Positions 7,185 to 16,504 are shown, counted from the first letter of the stretch. The stretch: DNA of 41,501 bases from UBA3071 sp965369635 (GCA_965369635.1 CBDURC010000002.1:1-41501); one strand, 5' to 3'. Notes: a model not told the origin generated them from the sequence alone. A program made the numbers and translations.

Positions 7185-7994
7185 ATGAGCTTCATCAGAG
7201 GTCTTCGTACCAAGGCAGATCAGGTCACGCTGGAAGCTGACAAGATGCTTCGCATCAATCGCAAACGTAGTGAAATCGGTCAGCTTCGCAAGAGCATTTC
7301 GCAACTCATCACGCAATTGGGCAACACTGCCTACGGCCTGCATAACCAGGGCCAGACCCTTGCGCCTGAGTTGGCGCAGGTATGCCACCAGATTGATAAC
7401 CTGTACGCTGATATCCAGCGGATGGAGCAGGAAATCGAGCAGATCAGACGGGAAGCATTGCCCACCCAACCCATAGCATCAGCAGAGCGCTGTCACGTCT
7501 GCAGCGCCGCATTGCCCCAGGCAGCCACCTTCTGCCCGAGTTGCGGCAGCCCCCGGCCCAAACCGCAGCCTACCATCACCTGCAAGAACTGTGGCAGTAG
7601 CCTGCCGGCTGATGCCAGTTTCTGTGCTAACTGCGGCCAGCCCGTGGCGCTCTCTGGCCCGGAATCCGAAGACGTTGAGACACTCCCACCCAGCGAGCTG
7701 CCCAAGAGTGAGGCTATTCTGTGTTCCTCTTGCCGGACGGAAATCCCACTCCAGGCCACCTTCTGTCCCGTCTGCGACCATCCTGTTGCGATCCCTGGCT
7801 CGCAACTCGAAAGCGCGGAGACAGGCCCACCCATCGAACCGCCCAAGGCTGAGGCCACTCTGTGTTCCTCCTGCCAGGCGGAAATCCTGCTCCAAGCCAC
7901 CTTCTGCCCTGTGTGCGGTACTCCGGTGGACAGCGGTCCATCGTCGGAAGAGATGGTTGAGGAAGAAACTGTCGCAGACGAGGACGAGCCGTAG
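7185..7994 (+). CDS. coiled-coil protein with four zinc ribbons
   Basis: 269 aa, apparently soluble (no signal peptide or membrane helix). Residues 1-95 are highly charged and helical, compatible with a coiled coil (IGQLRKSISQLITQL, IQRMEQEIEQIRRE). Four CxxC-x10-CxxC ribbons follow: C103/106/117/120, C133/136/147/150, C180/183/194/197 and C227/230/241/244. The third and fourth are near copies (LCSSC..LQATFCPVC), 47 residues apart, showing a recent tandem duplication. The C-terminal tail is acidic. ATG 7185 has a GGAGG site 9 nt upstream. First gene after the consensus promoter. I infer an adaptor or scaffold that presents several ribbons to ribbon-binding partners; the function is unknown. 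Confidence 0.85.
   Translation: MSFIRGLRTKADQVTLEADKMLRINRKRSEIGQLRKSISQLITQLGNTAYGLHNQGQTLAPELAQVCHQIDNLYADIQRMEQEIEQIRREALPTQPIASAERCHVCSAALPQAATFCPSCGSPRPKPQPTITCKNCGSSLPADASFCANCGQPVALSGPESEDVETLPPSELPKSEAILCSSCRTEIPLQATFCPVCDHPVAIPGSQLESAETGPPIEPPKAEATLCSSCQAEILLQATFCPVCGTPVDSGPSSEEMVEEETVADEDEP
7711..7920 (+). repeat. tandem duplication encoding ribbons 3 and 4
   Basis: Two DNA copies start near 7711 and 7852, a period of 141 bp. They share long runs such as GAGGC and TGTTCCTC and encode near-identical ribbon units of the protein at 7185-7994. Confidence 0.6.
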
Positions 7995-8047
7995 AACTCG
8001 GCCAAACCACTCTTCCTGCAATCGAATAATCACGGGAGTATGCCAGT

Positions 8048-9721
8048 ATGCCTATAAACTGCCCACACTGTGATTTTGAGAATCATGAAGACGACCGTTT
8101 CTGTGTGGAATGCGGTCAATCTCTCTATGAGCCTGTGGCAGCACCAGCGTTGGAGCGGCCTCGCCGCCGCAGACGCTGTCCCTGGTTCCTCCTCCTTGCC
8201 TTGATTCTCCTGGTCGGCGCAGCCGCTGCTGTTCACTTCGACCTCGTTCCACTACCTTCGCCAATCGCTAGCCTGTTTGGGCAAAAGGCCCCGGATTTCC
8301 CAGATGTAGAGATCGTTGGCACGGGGGAGCCTTTCCTGGTACTGCAAGCAGCTGCCGATAGCGACTTGGAGGTAATCGTCACCGACGTTGTGGGCAACTA
8401 CATTGCCACAATTGGCCCAAACAATGGCGTAGACTCTGCCCGGTTCGTCTTCTATGATCCTGAGTACGCAGCTTGGTCAACTGCTCCTGTGCCGCAGATT
8501 TCCGGTGCTTCGGCTTGGGCCTGGCCTCGCGGCAGGTCCGCTCTGGTCGCCCTGCACGCACCAGAGGGGTGGGACCTGCTGCGCTACGATGCTTCCATCG
8601 GGGAGATAAGGGAGATCGTGCAGGCTGCTGAATACCTGCAGGTCTCCGGTCACGTGAAACACGACAGGTTCCTGTTGGTCTATTCCCAGGACGGGGAGTG
8701 GACGCTCGTAGGTGGAGACCCAGACGAAGAAGAGGCCATCGAATTTCTGGATCGAGCCGAGTCCATCACGGAATCCGTCATATCCAGCGATGGCAGGTAC
8801 GTGGCGTTTCTCACCGATGATCTCTACGTCGCCAGCACCGAAGGTCGGCGCACCTATCGTCAGCCAGGCGAGTACCAATCACTGGTCTATGCTCCCGATG
8901 GCCGTTACCTCTTCTACTCCAGTGGTCATCAGCTCATTCGAGCCGACGCCGACGGCCGCAACGCCCGCATCATCGCCGAGGTGGGGCGCAATGATCGCTT
9001 GTGGCCATTCAGTGTGGGCCAAGCCCAGCTCGCTGCTCTGCAGACCATCGGCGATAGCTACGACGTACGCGTCATGACCCTTGATGGCAGGAGCAGTACG
9101 CGTCTTGGCCGATCGGATGCCTCCTATTCGGCTCGCTATCTGCCTGGGCAACAGGGGCTGTTGATTGTCCAGGGCTCCGGCCCAACCTGGAGCGTGGAGC
9201 TAACCGACCCCGCCGGCGAGGGACGTCGCGATTTGGCGCGTGACGTTCAGGGTTTCGCCGTCCACCCGCTGCGGGACGGTCGACATATCGCCCTTGCCTA
9301 CCAGCAGGACAATCGTTGGCAGCTGATGCTCTACGACACGCGCGAGGACGAGCAGCAAGGCTTGGAGAGAGACCTGACCCAATTGTGGATTCTGGCGACG
9401 AACGAACGACATCTTGTCTACAGTGCCCAGTTCGAGGACGATTGGTCATTGCTGGCAGTGGATCTGCGTAACAAGGAAACGAGCGAGTTAGATTCCGGCT
9501 CACTCGGGGGCTATCCCATTGCCTTCTTCAGTATAGATGGAAAAGAGGTCATCTATGAGGCCCGCGAGGAGACAGTGGCGGAATTTGTCCTTGATGAAGA
9601 TGGTACTACCAACACGGTGTACCATATTCTGGGTGGCGTGTATGCTGTTGACCTGGAAGACCTCGCGCCGCGTCCCGTCTACGAGGGCGCCAACCTGCTG
9701 GCGGCTTCGCTGTCCCGCTAG
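8048..9721 (+). CDS. zinc-ribbon membrane protein with outward beta-propeller
   Basis: 557 aa. The N-terminal ribbon is C5/C8/C19/C22, then a basic stop (RPRRRRR, 38-44) and one membrane helix at about 45-63, placing the ribbon in the cytoplasm. The remaining roughly 490 residues resemble a TolB/PD40-type propeller: repeated strands end in S-DG-Y-AF or APDGRYLFYSS patterns (for example VISSDGRYVAFLTDD). Such propellers usually bind protein or peptide partners. Start ATG 8048 has GGGAG 9 nt upstream. It lies 53 nt after the four-ribbon protein. Specific role unknown. Confidence 0.85.
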   Translation: MPINCPHCDFENHEDDRFCVECGQSLYEPVAAPALERPRRRRRCPWFLLLALILLVGAAAAVHFDLVPLPSPIASLFGQKAPDFPDVEIVGTGEPFLVLQAAADSDLEVIVTDVVGNYIATIGPNNGVDSARFVFYDPEYAAWSTAPVPQISGASAWAWPRGRSALVALHAPEGWDLLRYDASIGEIREIVQAAEYLQVSGHVKHDRFLLVYSQDGEWTLVGGDPDEEEAIEFLDRAESITESVISSDGRYVAFLTDDLYVASTEGRRTYRQPGEYQSLVYAPDGRYLFYSSGHQLIRADADGRNARIIAEVGRNDRLWPFSVGQAQLAALQTIGDSYDVRVMTLDGRSSTRLGRSDASYSARYLPGQQGLLIVQGSGPTWSVELTDPAGEGRRDLARDVQGFAVHPLRDGRHIALAYQQDNRWQLMLYDTREDEQQGLERDLTQLWILATNERHLVYSAQFEDDWSLLAVDLRNKETSELDSGSLGGYPIAFFSIDGKEVIYEAREETVAEFVLDEDGTTNTVYHILGGVYAVDLEDLAPRPVYEGANLLAASLSR

Positions 9722-9749
9722 AAGGATCGTTTGGGAGATTTGAGAACAT

Positions 9750-12038
9750 ATGAAGCACACAAACAGACGGCTACTCACTGCTTTGAGCCTCCTCCTCGTT
9801 CTGTTTCAGGCTGTCGGTGCCCATGCTGGCGAGGAAACCTGGACAACAGACTCGTTGAGGGGATTCGACGTTCGGTCCATCATCGTTGATCCACAATCGC
9901 CAGCGCGCCTGTACGCTTTTGCGCCAGGGGTTACTATAGCCAGCGTTGACGGCGGCACCGAATGGGCGCCAAGTGGTGCTCTCCCTCTGGGGGGGCTGAC
10001 GCCCGGACAGTTCGAGATCGATCCCTTGACACCTGGTATCTTCTACGCGGTTCGTTCTGGTCAGCTCTGGCGCAGCCTTGATGCCGGTGCAACCTGGGCA
10101 GAGATCGCTCCTGGGTTGCTCAGTGACGTGCGCTGGTTCAGCCTGGACCAGGCTAATCCCAATATCATTTGGGCATTCACTGGCCAGGACACACTGCGTT
10201 CACTGGATGGGGGGCAGAATTGGGCTTCTGCCGGCTTGCCGGTGAGAGGACTGGCCACCAGCTTTGCTCAATCTGGTAGCGCGGTCTACATCGCAGTAGA
10301 GCAGCAAGGGCTGTTCCGCAGCGACGATGGCGGCAAGACCTGGCTGATCATCGGCGCAGAACTGCCAGCTTCTGCCTATTTGTTCGATTTGGCGATGGAT
10401 AATGCAGTTTCAGATACGGTTTATCTTTCCAGTGACCAGGGCCCTTTTCGCAGCAGCGATCGAGGTAGCACGTGGCAGCCGATTGCTCCCGAGCAGGGAA
10501 GCTGGCAACGGGCCAGACTGGCCATAACCGGATCGGGCAAAGGTGATATCCTTCTGATCTCACGAGATCGCTTTACGGCCATCAGCAGCGACGGCGGAGC
10601 GACCTGGCAGATATCTGAAGAACCCATTTTCGATGGCTACATACGGCAGGTGGTGATAGATCCGCAAGTCCGTGAGGTTGTCTACGTGCTGGCGAATACT
10701 CTATGGAAAAGCCAGGACGGAGGCGCCAACTGGAGCTTGCCATCCGTTCCTTCTTTGAACCTGCAACTGCTCGCCGCGCATCCCCGGCAAACTGACCGGC
10801 TCTATGCCAACAGCGGGTCAGGAATCCAACGCTCGGAAGACGGCGGCCGTAGTTGGCAGGCCGCTCCCGGATTTCCTGAGGGGCAAGGTGTGAGCGCTAT
10901 CGCTTGGGCGCCGGGCGACGCCAACGTTGCCTATGCCAGCTATGGACGTGGACTCTTGCGCAGCGCAGATGGTGGCGACCGAGAGTGGGTGGCGACCTTG
11001 CTGCCGGAAACGGCACTGGTTCAGGCTATTCGCGTCTCGCCACACGATCCCAACCTCGTCTTCATCGTGAGCAATGGGCGGGTGCTGTTCAGCAGTTCAG
11101 GTGGAGAGGCATGGGGTGTGCTACCCCTGGCCGCCGGAATCGCCGCCACAGATCTGGCCTTGTCGCATGAGGATGCCGGTGTGATCTACGTCGCCGCCGG
11201 CAGCAGTGTTTACAAGAGCGAAGATGAGGGTCTGACCTGGACAATGCAAGCTGACGGGCTTCCACATGTCTGGCGTTTGCTGATCAATCCTGTTAGCCCA
11301 CAACATCTGCTTGTGCTGGCCGGTGGCAGCGTATTGTCTAGTCAGGATGGCGGTCAGAGTTGGGTGCCGGTGCAGGGCCTGGAAGATCACCACAATGTGC
11401 GTGGCATTCTGCGCCATCCAGGAAGCCCGGCCATTCTCTACGCCTATGAGCTACAGCAGATCTATATCAGTCCGAATGGAGGCCAAACCTGGCTACCGAT
11501 GGGTGGAACCTTGCCGGGTCAGATTCAGAGTGTGGTCGCTGGTGGGGGCGATCTGCGCTATGTGCTGGCCATTATCAACAACAACACCGTCTGGCGCTAC
11601 AGCTTCCACGGCCTGCCGCCCACTCCCACACCGACGCCGACAGTGACGCCGACGGTGACGCCGACGCCAACCGTCACACCGACTCCTGCTCCTACCAGCA
11701 CGCCGACGCCCACGCCGCGGCCCAAGCTCGCCATCCGCCCCGCGGCCACGCCCATTGATCTCGATCCACCACAACGGCTGACCAAGGGCACAGGTGGAGA
11801 CCGCGGCGGCCGCGGCTGGCTGCCGTGGGTGGTCGGAATAGCGGCTGCTGCTGTGGTTGGACTGGTTGCCTTCTGGTGGTACCGTCGCCTCAGGACCGCT
11901 GCTCTACCTGTGCCTTATTCGCCGCCTCCACCAGCAGCAAAGCAGCCCCAGTTCATCGTTTGCTGCAAAGGGCATACCAGCCCACCGGGATCGCGCTTCT
12001 GCATGACCTGTGGTGAAGCGTTCGAAAAGGAGTCCTGA
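9750..12038 (+). CDS. secreted BNR-repeat propeller with C-terminal anchor and zinc ribbon
   Basis: 762 aa. A signal peptide (MKHTNRRLL plus hydrophobic core, cleavage near AHA at 24-26) leads into about 13 BNR/Asp-box motifs of S-x-DGG-x-TW type between residues 50 and 600, resembling Ycf48 or sortilin-like propellers. A Pro/Thr linker (about 624-657), one membrane helix (WLPWVVGIAAAAVVGLVAFW) and a basic stop follow. A C-terminal ribbon ends the protein: Cys738/739 and His742, then C751-x2-C754, so one ligand may be His. The order is reversed relative to the neighbours, but the topology again leaves the ribbon inside. Not a sialidase by any visible catalytic set; a binding role is likelier. 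Confidence 0.85.
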   Translation: MKHTNRRLLTALSLLLVLFQAVGAHAGEETWTTDSLRGFDVRSIIVDPQSPARLYAFAPGVTIASVDGGTEWAPSGALPLGGLTPGQFEIDPLTPGIFYAVRSGQLWRSLDAGATWAEIAPGLLSDVRWFSLDQANPNIIWAFTGQDTLRSLDGGQNWASAGLPVRGLATSFAQSGSAVYIAVEQQGLFRSDDGGKTWLIIGAELPASAYLFDLAMDNAVSDTVYLSSDQGPFRSSDRGSTWQPIAPEQGSWQRARLAITGSGKGDILLISRDRFTAISSDGGATWQISEEPIFDGYIRQVVIDPQVREVVYVLANTLWKSQDGGANWSLPSVPSLNLQLLAAHPRQTDRLYANSGSGIQRSEDGGRSWQAAPGFPEGQGVSAIAWAPGDANVAYASYGRGLLRSADGGDREWVATLLPETALVQAIRVSPHDPNLVFIVSNGRVLFSSSGGEAWGVLPLAAGIAATDLALSHEDAGVIYVAAGSSVYKSEDEGLTWTMQADGLPHVWRLLINPVSPQHLLVLAGGSVLSSQDGGQSWVPVQGLEDHHNVRGILRHPGSPAILYAYELQQIYISPNGGQTWLPMGGTLPGQIQSVVAGGGDLRYVLAIINNNTVWRYSFHGLPPTPTPTPTVTPTVTPTPTVTPTPAPTSTPTPTPRPKLAIRPAATPIDLDPPQRLTKGTGGDRGGRGWLPWVVGIAAAAVVGLVAFWWYRRLRTAALPVPYSPPPPAAKQPQFIVCCKGHTSPPGSRFCMTCGEAFEKES
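11621..11720 (+). repeat. Pro/Thr codon repeat (cell-surface linker)
   Basis: Imperfect repeats of ACGCCGAC-type units encode an alternating Thr-Pro linker before the membrane helix. Similar linkers occur in the proteins at 20577, 21888 and 32196. Confidence 0.7.
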
Positions 12039-12040
12039 TC

Positions 12041-12817
12041 ATGCATACCCACTCGATTTCCGCCAAGCACCATCTGACCCACGCCAGCTTTCGCCGCTTG
12101 CTTTGCCTGCTCGCCGTTAGCATTGGCTTTGTGCTGGTGCTTGCCGGATGTGGCGATATAGAACAGGATGTGACGTTCTATGCCAATGAAAAATGGAAAG
12201 CGGAGTCTCGCGTCGGGTTGTCGCCGGAGGAACTTGCTATGGCTGGTGGTCAGGCAGAGATAGAGGCGTCTCTGAACGAGGGGCAGGCCACCGCCGAGGC
12301 ACAAGAGCTTGATTTTCGATGGAAGCGCCAGAAGGGCGACGACGACCGCCTGTATTACATCATCACTATGGCGGGAGAGGGATACGACCTGCTCAATCAG
12401 AACGCGTTTGGCGACACCGCCACGATTGACACGATCACGTACGATGGTCAAGATGCTGTCCAGTTCGACTTTGCATCACCCTATGACCTGTCTCACTACG
12501 AGTTGACTCTCCATGCTGGTGAGGTGCTCGATACCAATGGCAGTCAGGAGGGCAAGGGAGAAGTCCACTGGTCTGGTGCTGGTAAAAGGATGTACGCGGT
12601 TTTTGAGCCTCGAAGTGGACCAAACTGGCTGCTACTGGTTCTGGGATTGATCATGCTGGGTGCCATGGCTGTTGCTGGCTTTTTCTTCATCCGATCGTGG
12701 CAACACCAGCGAGGCCAGAAGACCGCCACAGCGTCGGCAAACTTCTGTCACAAATGTGGCACCAAGCTGGAGGGAGCAGGTAGATTCTGCCCGTCTTGTG
12801 GAGCCAGGCGAGCTTAA
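12041..12817 (+). CDS. lipoprotein with C-terminal membrane helix and zinc ribbon
   Basis: 258 aa. A long N-region, hydrophobic stretch and lipobox LAGC (34-37) predict lipidation at Cys37. Residues 38-190 form an outward domain I cannot assign; it starts DIEQDVTFYANEKWKAESRV. A membrane helix lies at about 195-217 (LLLVLGLIMLGAMAVAGFFF). The C-terminus is a cytoplasmic ribbon, C236/C239/C250/C253. Start ATG 12041 comes 2 nt after the previous stop, and its ribosome site lies inside the end of that gene, so the two are coupled. A protein tied to the membrane at both ends is unusual. Confidence 0.8.
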   Translation: MHTHSISAKHHLTHASFRRLLCLLAVSIGFVLVLAGCGDIEQDVTFYANEKWKAESRVGLSPEELAMAGGQAEIEASLNEGQATAEAQELDFRWKRQKGDDDRLYYIITMAGEGYDLLNQNAFGDTATIDTITYDGQDAVQFDFASPYDLSHYELTLHAGEVLDTNGSQEGKGEVHWSGAGKRMYAVFEPRSGPNWLLLVLGLIMLGAMAVAGFFFIRSWQHQRGQKTATASANFCHKCGTKLEGAGRFCPSCGARRA

Positions 12818-12875
12818 CCAGGTTTTCTAACGATTTACCGCCGCGTTGTACATAATCTACGCTGAGGGAGGAAAC

Positions 12876-13814
12876 ATGCGTTGTCCTCACTGCAATGCTT
12901 CAGATGCCGGCAGCGGCAAGTTCTGCATTCACTGCGGCATGGCGCTGCCGCTTCAACCTGTGTCAACGACGCAACAGCCTGATCAAGCCGGTTCCCTCAT
13001 GTCCCGCGAAGACACCTCGCCGCAACCGCTTGCCACCAGACGAGATGTCGAGCTTCCCCAGAAGCGGCCAGCAACCGAGAGACCGGTTGCCCCTATGGGA
13101 CCAACTACCACCGCGCCGGCTAGCATTTGGGGGCCGTTCGCTGGCTACGGTACGCGAGGCCGCCACGTTGCCTGGTTGCTCGATGACTTGGGCCACCGCG
13201 CCGAAGATCTGCGTCAGGCAGTAACAGCGCGCTTTCAGCAGCGACGCATCCCTGGTGCAGATGTGATACCACGCATTCTGACTGCAAAGGGTGTGTTGGT
13301 CGAGCAACGCCCCTACTACCTCGTTCAGCGGGGCCGGGCCACGGCAGGCCTCTACCTGGCCAGGTTCGGTGAGGACATCTACATCTCCCAGGTCACCTAT
13401 TTCAAGAGTCCTGTCAGCACGGTGCGCATTCTTATTGCCGCCGCCTTGATTGCTTTCATAATTGCCTACCCTGCGATGCTCTCCTCAGCCGCAGATGACG
13501 TGTCAGCCGATCTGTTCGGTGGCGTCTACGGCGCGGGCGAGCTAGCCAGAATGCTGTGCTGCCTCGGGCCTTTCTACCTGGTGAGCTTTCTGGTCTTGAC
13601 ATTGGTTGCCCTGATGAGCCTGTGGAAGTTCATCACCGAGAAGGACCTCCTGGCGCCACTACGAGTACAGCCCAACGAGTTCGACCAGGACGATCTGATC
13701 GCCCTGGAGAAAGCTGTCGAGCAGACCGTGCGCGAGTCGCTGGACGTCGTGGGCATTGATCGCCAGCTCATGCCGCCGGCAGCGCGCTACGGCTTACGAG
13801 GACGCATCATTTGA
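12876..13814 (+). CDS. zinc-ribbon protein with two membrane helices
   Basis: 312 aa from ATG 12876 (GAGGGAGGA site), preferred to a start 30 nt upstream. The ribbon is C3/C6/C17/C20. A polar, Pro-rich segment precedes a cytoplasmic region with AWLLDDLGHRAEDLRQAV and ILTAKGVLVEQRPYYLVQRG. Two membrane helices follow, at about 183-203 and 226-252, with a short outward loop. A cytoplasmic tail contains LEKAVEQTVRESLDVVGID. With both termini inside, it could couple the HerA-like ATPase that follows to the membrane: its stop overlaps that gene's start. No known family recognised. Confidence 0.8.
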   Translation: MRCPHCNASDAGSGKFCIHCGMALPLQPVSTTQQPDQAGSLMSREDTSPQPLATRRDVELPQKRPATERPVAPMGPTTTAPASIWGPFAGYGTRGRHVAWLLDDLGHRAEDLRQAVTARFQQRRIPGADVIPRILTAKGVLVEQRPYYLVQRGRATAGLYLARFGEDIYISQVTYFKSPVSTVRILIAAALIAFIIAYPAMLSSAADDVSADLFGGVYGAGELARMLCCLGPFYLVSFLVLTLVALMSLWKFITEKDLLAPLRVQPNEFDQDDLIALEKAVEQTVRESLDVVGIDRQLMPPAARYGLRGRII

Positions 13815-16504
13815 TCTCGCCAATTGAAATGAACAGCTTCCCACTGGTCCACACCGCCAATCAAGCTGCCACCTTTGGCTTCAGGCTGCCGTACCTGCCG
13901 GATTTCTTGGAAGACCACACGCTGGTCGGCGAGCGACGAGCCGAGAAAGTCGAGGAGGTGCTGGCCCGCCAGGTGCAGTTTATCGAGACGTTGTGGCGCT
14001 GGCGCAACACGGCTTTCAGCTTGCGTTACCTCTACGAGCCAGGGGCAGCGACGTTGCAAGTAGCGCTTCTGGCCCGTATTGCCGGTCGTCCACAGACAAG
14101 CCGTCGCGCCGGACAGGAGTTGGCCGCTAATCTACTGCGCCTGGGCCAGGCCTTCAGTTTACCGCTCCAGCCAATCGAGCATCAGAACGAGTTGCTGCAC
14201 CTGCTCGATCCTTTCGACCAGGCTGCCATCGTGGAACTGCGCCAGCGCGATGATGTGGTGCCACTGACCTGGCTCAACAGCGATGCCTACGTTGTCTACC
14301 CGCTGGGCCAGCCGGCTGGTAGCTTTCTGCCACCGTTCCAGAGCCTGGCCCACTACGCCGATCCTATTCTGATCAACCTGCACATCCAACCTACACAACT
14401 GAGCGGGCAGGAGACCCAGGCTCTGGCCGAAGCAGCCAGCATCGCCCAGACCGCCAGTGATTGGCAACGCCAGGGCTACAGTCCTCAGCACAGCGGCCGC
14501 TTCGTTGATCCGCAGGCGCAACTGGTGGCTCAGGCCTACAGCGGTTATCTGCGCCGGTTGTCGCAGCCTTTCCTGGTCGTCGCTCAGGTGGTTAGCCCCA
14601 ACCCCGTGGCCTCTATGAGCCTGGCCCAATCGTTGGCGGTAGCTGCTACCGTTCGTCCTGCCGGTCAGAATACCGGCAACGAGCTGCCCCCTGCGCTTGA
14701 CTGCCTTCCCGCCCTCCACCCAGACGATGCCCAGCGGGCCAGGCAAACGCTGAGTGAACTCAATCTAGCGATTTGGGGGAACCACAGGGCTACGCCGGGC
14801 AAGGAACGGTTCCGCTATCTCGTCGATGCCCGGGGGGCTGCGGCCCTGTTTCGGTTTCCCATAGCTGTGCAGGGCGGCATTCCTGGCATCGTCGTACGAC
14901 AGGCGGCGCCCGACTTCGTGGCGGGCGAGCAGCGGCATCACTTGCAGGCGGGTGAGCTGCACCTGGGCAACTACCAGAGCGGTGGCAACGTGGTGATGCC
15001 CATTGCTCACCTGACCCGCCACGGCCTGATCGCCGGTCTGCCCGGCAGCGGCAAGACCAACACATGCCTCTACCTGCTGGATCAGCTCTGGCGACGGCAT
15101 GGCGTTCCCTTCTTGGTCATTGAGCCGGCCAAGACGGAATACCGCGGGTTGCTCCGGCAGCCGGGCTACGAGGATCTGCTCATCTTCACCCTGGGTGACG
15201 AGACCACTGCGCCCTTCCGGCTCAATCCATTCGAACTGCTGCCAGGCGTGCGCGTGGAGACCCACCTGGAGATGCTCAACGTGGCCATCAATGCCGCCCT
15301 GCCCCAGTTTGGCGTCCTGCCCACCATCATCGAGGAGGCGTTGGAGAATGTCTACGCCCAGCATGGCTGGGAACTGACGGATCGGGCGGGCGAGGATAGC
15401 AATCGCTTGTTCCCCACCCTGGGGGACTTCTATCGAGAAGCCGTGCGGGTCGTGGGAGAGCGCGGCTACAGAGGTGAGCTGCGCGACAACATCACCGCCG
15501 CCGTCAAGGGACGTATCGGTAGCCTGCTGCGGGGCAGCAAGGGCATGATGTTCAACTGCCGCCGCTCGCTGCCGCTGGAGCACCTGCTCAGGCGGCCAGT
15601 GATTCTGGAAATGGACGCTCTCAACGATGACGCCAAGGGGTTGGCCATCATGTTCCTGTTGATTCTGCTGCGTGAGCACCGGCGCACGACTCGCGGAAAT
15701 CAGCCCCGGCGCGGCCTGCGCCACTTACTGCTCATCGAAGAAGCGCATCGGGTGATGGAAAACGTGACCTCGGTAGGGCCATCGGAGGTGGCGGCCGACA
15801 CCCGGGCCAAGGCTGTGCGAGTCATCACCGACTTCCTGGTAGAAATGCGAGCGATGGGTCAGGGCATGTTGATTGCCGAGCAGAGCCCGGAGAAGTTGGC
15901 CCCCGACGCAGTGCGCAACACCAATCTGAAGATAGCGCACATGCTACCAGGCAGGCAGGATCGCGAAACGCTGGCAGCGGCCATGATCATGGACGAGCAA
16001 CAGGAGCTCTTCATGGGCAAGTTGCGGGTAGGCCAGGCGGCCGTGTTCATGACCGGATTCGAGAAAGCCACCTTCATGCGGGTGCCTAACTACAAGGATA
16101 GCGTGGGCTTTGCCGACCATCTGCCGGATGCAGCCGTGGTGGAGCACATGGTTGGCTATCGCCAAACGGCGCAGCAGCACTACCTGCCCTTCGACGGCTG
16201 TCGCTTTTGTGGCGAGCCGTGCTATCACCGTCGGGCCATTGAGCCGGTCACGCGGCACAGGGAGATAGCTCAGCGCTTTCAGGTGGCCTTGCTGGCCTTC
16301 GATGAGCGTCCGCAACCGGAGCACTGGCCTGACAACTGGCGCGGCGTGGCCGGAGTGTGCGCCGAGGCGGCGGCGCAAGCTGGTCTGCCTGGAGGAAAGG
16401 AGGTTGCCTACTGCTATTTCGCCCACGAAGTTGATTTTCCGTTCACCGAGCACATGCGGCGCGAGTTTGTGCGGGCTGTTGAGGCATTGCCGGCGAGCGG
16501 GTAG
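13811..16504 (+). CDS. HerA/DUF87-type ATPase with C-terminal Cys/His cluster
   Basis: 897 aa. Walker A GLPGSGKT is at 409-416 (Lys415) and Walker B LLLIEEAH at 639-646. RGSKGMMFN and LIAEQSPEKL lie between and after them, in the style of HerA, VirB4 and TraG ring ATPases. About 400 residues precede the motor and have no clear family. The C-terminal region has CRFCGEPCYH at 797-806, a possible metal site distinct from the ribbons. The TTG start at 13811 overlaps the previous stop as TTGA and has GAGGA 8 nt upstream; ATG 13829 is the alternative but lacks a good site. No nuclease domain is visible in it. Likely a cytoplasmic hexameric translocase for DNA or protein; which one is not shown. Confidence 0.85.
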   Translation: MISPIEMNSFPLVHTANQAATFGFRLPYLPDFLEDHTLVGERRAEKVEEVLARQVQFIETLWRWRNTAFSLRYLYEPGAATLQVALLARIAGRPQTSRRAGQELAANLLRLGQAFSLPLQPIEHQNELLHLLDPFDQAAIVELRQRDDVVPLTWLNSDAYVVYPLGQPAGSFLPPFQSLAHYADPILINLHIQPTQLSGQETQALAEAASIAQTASDWQRQGYSPQHSGRFVDPQAQLVAQAYSGYLRRLSQPFLVVAQVVSPNPVASMSLAQSLAVAATVRPAGQNTGNELPPALDCLPALHPDDAQRARQTLSELNLAIWGNHRATPGKERFRYLVDARGAAALFRFPIAVQGGIPGIVVRQAAPDFVAGEQRHHLQAGELHLGNYQSGGNVVMPIAHLTRHGLIAGLPGSGKTNTCLYLLDQLWRRHGVPFLVIEPAKTEYRGLLRQPGYEDLLIFTLGDETTAPFRLNPFELLPGVRVETHLEMLNVAINAALPQFGVLPTIIEEALENVYAQHGWELTDRAGEDSNRLFPTLGDFYREAVRVVGERGYRGELRDNITAAVKGRIGSLLRGSKGMMFNCRRSLPLEHLLRRPVILEMDALNDDAKGLAIMFLLILLREHRRTTRGNQPRRGLRHLLLIEEAHRVMENVTSVGPSEVAADTRAKAVRVITDFLVEMRAMGQGMLIAEQSPEKLAPDAVRNTNLKIAHMLPGRQDRETLAAAMIMDEQQELFMGKLRVGQAAVFMTGFEKATFMRVPNYKDSVGFADHLPDAAVVEHMVGYRQTAQQHYLPFDGCRFCGEPCYHRRAIEPVTRHREIAQRFQVALLAFDERPQPEHWPDNWRGVAGVCAEAAAQAGLPGGKEVAYCYFAHEVDFPFTEHMRREFVRAVEALPASG

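Noticed and set aside
11621..11720. Tandem ACGCCGAC-type units as a possible CRISPR or minisatellite
   Set aside because: They are in-frame Thr/Pro codons of a linker, with no spacers and no conserved repeat length.
9750..12038. Sialidase from repeated Asp boxes
   Set aside because: Asp-box motifs alone also occur in Ycf48/sortilin-type propellers; no catalytic Arg triad or FRIP motif could be seen.
12828..12856. Weak promoter before 12876 (CATAAT at 12851)
   Set aside because: No acceptable -35 box at 16-18 nt; the upstream genes are tightly spaced and likely cotranscribed.
14765..15724. 319-codon minus-strand frame opposite the HerA-like ATPase
   Set aside because: Antisense shadow; the plus strand has intact Walker motifs in the same stretch.
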